From Mansonella perstans (taxonomy: Eukaryota; Nematoda; Chromadorea; Rhabditida; Onchocercidae): DNA of 64,000 nucleotides. Of the stretch, positions 60,785 to 64,000 are shown piece after piece. Position numbers and translations under genes: made by a program. Positions within the stretch are counted from its first letter, which is position 1; each line of letters opens with the position of its first letter. The notes beneath the pieces are model-generated. The model did no database searches. It was not told the DNA's origin and saw nothing but the letters and a program-made list of their open reading frames with translations. Where the stretch lies: assembly GCA_037074765.1 (NCBI GenBank), contig JBAMDO010000215.1, forward strand, positions 34,417-98,416. Reading direction: 5' to 3'.

Positions 60785-62324
60785 TTGATGAGATAATTTC
60801 TTGGAGATAAAGGCAGTTGTGAGTCTATATCAAATAATGCTAAGGCTTTTTGTTGTCTTTGGGGTTGCGACGGATTGTAGACATCTATCTCTTTACATAA
60901 AAGTAAAGTTTCTCTTGTTGTATTGTTTCGAGTCGTATATGTTGAACTGTAGAGTGTTGTCGAACACTCCTTTCCTTCTGAATTTACTCTTTCTTGTGAA
61001 GTAGATATGCTTCTTTTTTCACACACCGCACTGTTATGCGAAGCTTTGCAGTAGAAGCATTGTTTTTTCACTTTACATCCTTCTCCCATATGATTGTCTT
61101 TAAAACAAATTATACATTTCTTCAGTATCTTGAGGCGATTTATTCGAATGTTAGCAGTAGGATAGACGTCGCAATAGCTATCCCAGTGGTCTCCAGTGCA
61201 AAATATGCACGGTCTCTTTTTAATTATTGTACGTTGTGGCGAGTTTTGGTTAGTTCGTATTGTTGATAATGCTGAAGTTCCTCCCGAGTCGTATCTTCGC
61301 TTTTGTTCGGATTTGATAATTGTAAGTTTATTGTCAGCACGGGTGAATGAACTGTGACTTTCTTTTGCTTGTTGATTCACTTTAGCCGTCTTTAACAAGA
61401 AATCCCTTAATTTCCTAACTGACCAAGGCATATCTAATGTTTTTTGAGTATATACTTTCTCCAGAATGCAAGATGGCAGCTTGCTTTCTATTGTAATTTC
61501 AATATTTGAATGCTCCAGGTTTTCTCCTGAAGCTTCCAGTTGGCGCAACACTCTCTCGATGTTCTTGACGATTGTAATCCAGTCCTTTTCATCTCTTTTG
61601 ATAGACTGGAGTTCGTGATACAATAGTGCCGATATTGTTGAAGGGTCACCATAATTTTCTTTGAGTAGTTGCATAATTACTTTATAGTTTTCCGGTGCTA
61701 TATCGTATCCTGATACAGCCTGTAGAGCATTACCCTTCAGACACGAATACAAGTAATTTAGTTTTTGGATTTCCGGAATTGTTTGTGAATGGATTGCTGC
61801 ATTGAAACTGCTCCAAAATTGTCGCCATTGTCTCGGGTCACCATTGAAGGTAGGTAAGGATAATTGAGGAAGATTGACAGAAAGGTTTGAGGGAGAAATT
61901 AATTTCTCATGTTCCTTACTCTTTGCCTTTATTCCCATTAATAGCTGTTCCAATTTTTGTTCGGCTTCCTCCTTGTCTCTTGTCAGCGTTATTAGCGCTT
62001 CCTTTCCCTCATGTATTATTCGGAATAATCCGTTTTCACCTTCCGTGACTGTTTCATAAGTTTTTTCTTCTTCCTTTCTTTTCGTTGCGGGGATTGTTTG
62101 AAGGTAGTTGAACCACTTGTCGTTTGCTTTTTCGAGTGAATCAACGCATAACTGTATTCTATCTATCTTATCCGCGAGAACCTTTTTCCTCGTTATATAA
62201 ACGTTTCCCTGTTGTTCTAGTGATGCGTTTGATCCGGAGATTCAAACTTCAGGGACTTTATTTCTTGAAGAAGAGCTAACCTTTTTTTTGCTGGTTGTAT
62301 ACTGGCTATTATGTTACTTGACAT
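60783..62324 (-). pseudogene. Gag (DUF1759) and start of protease of the Pao/BEL element
   Basis: A start ATG (62324-62322) begins MSSNIIASIQPAKKRLAL, then a frameshift near 62225 leads into a coiled-coil-like stretch. The main frame (61953-60781) has the DUF1759 core (LPTFNGDPRQWRQFWSSF, LNYLYSCLKGNA, YGDPSTISALLYHELQ) and three knuckles: CIFCTGDHWDSYC, CIICFKDNHMGEGC and CFYCKASHNSAVC. It ends in ALALFDIDSQ, where a retropepsin-like D-[ST]-G would be expected, followed by a frameshift near 60815. Gag packages element RNA in particles. Confidence 0.85.
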
Positions 62325-62329
62325 CGTCA

Positions 62330-62346
62330 CCTCACCTCGGGCACCA
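62330..62346 (-). other. Likely primer-binding site
   Basis: On the minus strand TGGTGCCCGAGGTGAGG starts 8 nt after the 5' LTR end. A TGG start complementary to the CCA of a tRNA is the expected form. I cannot name the tRNA. Confidence 0.5.
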
Positions 62347-62354
62347 AATAATAT

Positions 62355-63219
62355 TGTCGTGAATTTTTTGTGAGAGGTCAACTCTTAGCCAATATTCTTC
62401 AATAAATTTGATCACGATTTGTTGTGTTAGGTTGAGTTGCGGAAACACCTCAAACTTGGGTAATTAAGTCTTTGTGCTGAGTTGCGTTGAGTTGAATTGT
62501 GTTCGCACCTCAAACTTGGGTATTAAGCTGTTGTGTTGAGTTCGTTGAGTTGAATTGTGTTCGCACCTCAAACTTGGGTAATTAAACCGTTGTGTTGAGT
62601 TGCGTTGAGTTGAATTGTGTTCGCATCTCAAACTTGGGTAATTAAACCGTTGTGTTGAGTTGCGTTGAGTTGAATTGTGTTCGCACCTCAAACTTGGGTA
62701 ATTAAACCTTTTATTAGAATAATTGGATAACGAGAGATTAATGTAACAATTATGTAGAACGCGCAATTATGGTAAGATTAACATATAATAAATCGGTAAT
62801 GATGAGAGAATAGAACCAGTAGCCGTGGATGTGAAAAATCCCAAAATGATCCTTTTGGGATGATTGAGAGTTTATACTGAGTATTGTAGGCGGAGGAAAC
62901 TGTATTAGTGAGTTGAGTTATAAGAAACTAAAGATTATAAAAATGAAATCCTTTGTACAGATAAGCTGGTTGAGGAGGTACAATTATTGCATGTAAGCAT
63001 AAGCATCAAACAAAGGATTTCGACACAGTTACAGAATGGTTGTGGTTAATAAGTTGTTAATTGCAGCTTCTTCTTTGTTGTTTATGGTAGGAAGGAGTTT
63101 AACAGCTTACAATTGGAACAAAGAGATTAAACGTTACGAATTATTAGGTGGCTCATAAAAGCGTTAATAGAATCAGATTTAAACCCTATTGGGAATTTCG
63201 CGTTATGAATTTCGCGACA
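62355..63219 (-). repeat. 5' LTR of the Pao/BEL element (865 bp)
   Basis: Same ends as the 3' LTR but shorter: five SL1 units instead of nine, plus about a dozen 1-2-base deletions. Over the ~510 bp outside the array that I compared, I found deletions and no substitutions. Confidence 0.9.
62449..62708 (-). repeat. Tandem array of five SL1-containing units
   Basis: Copies begin at 62449, 62509, 62567, 62627 and 62687. The last three are perfect SL1 22-mers on the minus strand; the first two differ at SL1 5' bases (one also lacks a base). AATAAA again directly precedes the first sense copy. Confidence 0.92.
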
Positions 63220-63224
63220 ATATT

Positions 63225-64000
63225 ATGCACTGGTATTTTCTGGGAACTGATACAAATTCAGTTTGCAGAGATTGCAAATAAATATGAATATGTTAAAGGG
63301 TTTAAAAAAGGAAAACGACGAGTTAGATCGGAAACTTTTTTTTTTGTTCCAATGGGACAATGTTTTAAAGATTATTATTCCATGAAGAATTTAGTAAATG
63401 AATCATACATCCCTAAAATATACGATTGAACAGAACAAATTCAGCTCATCTCGAATATTTATTTACTTTTTGTTTTCTTTAAATTTCAACATAATTTTGG
63501 ATCAAATAAAAAAACGAACAAAAAAAAGCGAACTTTCAAGAACTCTGTTGCTTCTTAATAATGCTATTTCTAAAGAGGAAATGGAATTTTTAATACCTTC
63601 ATTTTCATTTTCCTGATTTGCATTTTTTCTGATATTTTACGGTCCAAATGCGGAAAAAAATGAAACTTAAAATGATTGCAATTTTTTTTCTAAAATGTTT
63701 AAGCAATTCAATGTTAATTTACTTATTCGTGTGTGTTAAGAGATTCTTGCACATCTAAATTATCGAAGAAGGAATAGTCTTGATAATGTACAAAAAGATT
63801 GATTACTACTCTCTTGACGTCTTGACCAACTTAAATATCTCTTTTAATTCATTAGATTATTTATGCTAATTAGGATTTTGTAAACGAACTATAAGAATGG
63901 GGAAGAGAATGGTTAAAAAAATTAATTTAACCGAAATTCACAGAAAAGAAAATGAATTTAGTAAAGTTTTTAACGTTCGAATTATGATCCGCTAATAGAC
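63225..64000. other. Right flank of the Pao/BEL insertion
   Basis: AT-rich. A + frame ending at 63429 (FAEIANKYEYVKGFKKGKRR, then SETFFFVPMGQCFKDYY) has a protein-like mix and a possible acceptor (AAATTCAG), but I do not recognise it and see no second exon. The rest shows nothing. Confidence 0.35.

Larger units (their letters stand above)
58732..63219 (-). mobile_element. Pao/BEL LTR retrotransposon, internally deleted, LTRs with SL1 arrays
   Basis: Two LTRs (58732-59857 and 62355-63219) with TGTCG...CGACA ends flank ~2.5 kb. The element reads on the minus strand and is flanked by the target duplication ATATT (58727-58731 and 63220-63224), so it is one complete insertion. The internal part codes a gag of the DUF1759 type with three CCHC knuckles, a degenerate retropepsin-like segment (DUF1758), and only the start of the Pao reverse transcriptase domain. 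The YxDD core, RNase H and integrase are missing, so it cannot move alone. A likely primer-binding site lies next to the 5' LTR. Frames are broken by single-base shifts near 62225, 60815 and 60560. Confidence 0.9.

Noticed and set aside
60801..61266. Plus-strand ORFs across the retrotransposon
   Set aside because: They are antisense shadows of the gag frame.

Overview
The window looks like nuclear DNA of a parasitic nematode, most likely a filarial worm (Onchocercidae or close relative). It is very AT-rich, has long homopolymer T/A runs, and its short exons are bounded by nematode-type acceptors (TTTTCAG/TTTTAG). It also carries perfect copies of the 22-nt nematode spliced leader SL1. I see no bacterial genes, CRISPR arrays, rRNA genes or convincing tRNA genes. 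Gene models were joined by hand from splice signals, reading frame and recalled family sequences, so exon edges may be off by a few bases.

Left part (1-7,603): a small serine palmitoyltransferase subunit (SPTSS type, first exon not found), a two-exon ATG12 and a complete 12-exon RFT1, all on the + strand. After an AT-rich stretch with one exon-like ORF on the minus strand (10.5-10.8 kb) comes a three-exon THUMPD1/Tan1 homologue (13,987-16,316).

Middle part (19,996-38,542): a 16-exon BTB-BACK-Kelch gene of the KLHL8/KEL-8 type, then a spliceosomal cyclophilin (PPIE/CYN-13, RRM + PPIase) followed closely on the same strand by branch-point binding protein SF1 (SFA-1 type: RS domain, KH-QUA2, two zinc knuckles, proline-rich tail). 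The last two look like an operon of two splicing factors.

Right part (40-64 kb) is accessory: a degenerate RTE-like LINE, two seven-transmembrane chemoreceptor-type GPCR genes (45,587-48,437 and 55,380-57,402), inverted partial copies of both, and several traces of Pao/BEL LTR retrotransposons.

The most striking item is a Pao/BEL element at 58,732-63,219 (minus strand, flanked by the 5-bp duplication ATATT). Its LTRs contain a tandem array of a 60-bp unit that embeds the nematode SL1 22-mer in the sense direction of the element, nine units in one LTR and five in the other, mostly followed by GT as in an SL donor. A solo LTR at 50,708-51,335, also flanked by ATATT, carries one perfect SL1. 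The element has lost its RT core, RNase H and integrase. Its two LTRs differ, outside the array, only by small deletions in one copy, which points to local consensus errors in the assembly and cautions against reading every frameshift here as biology.
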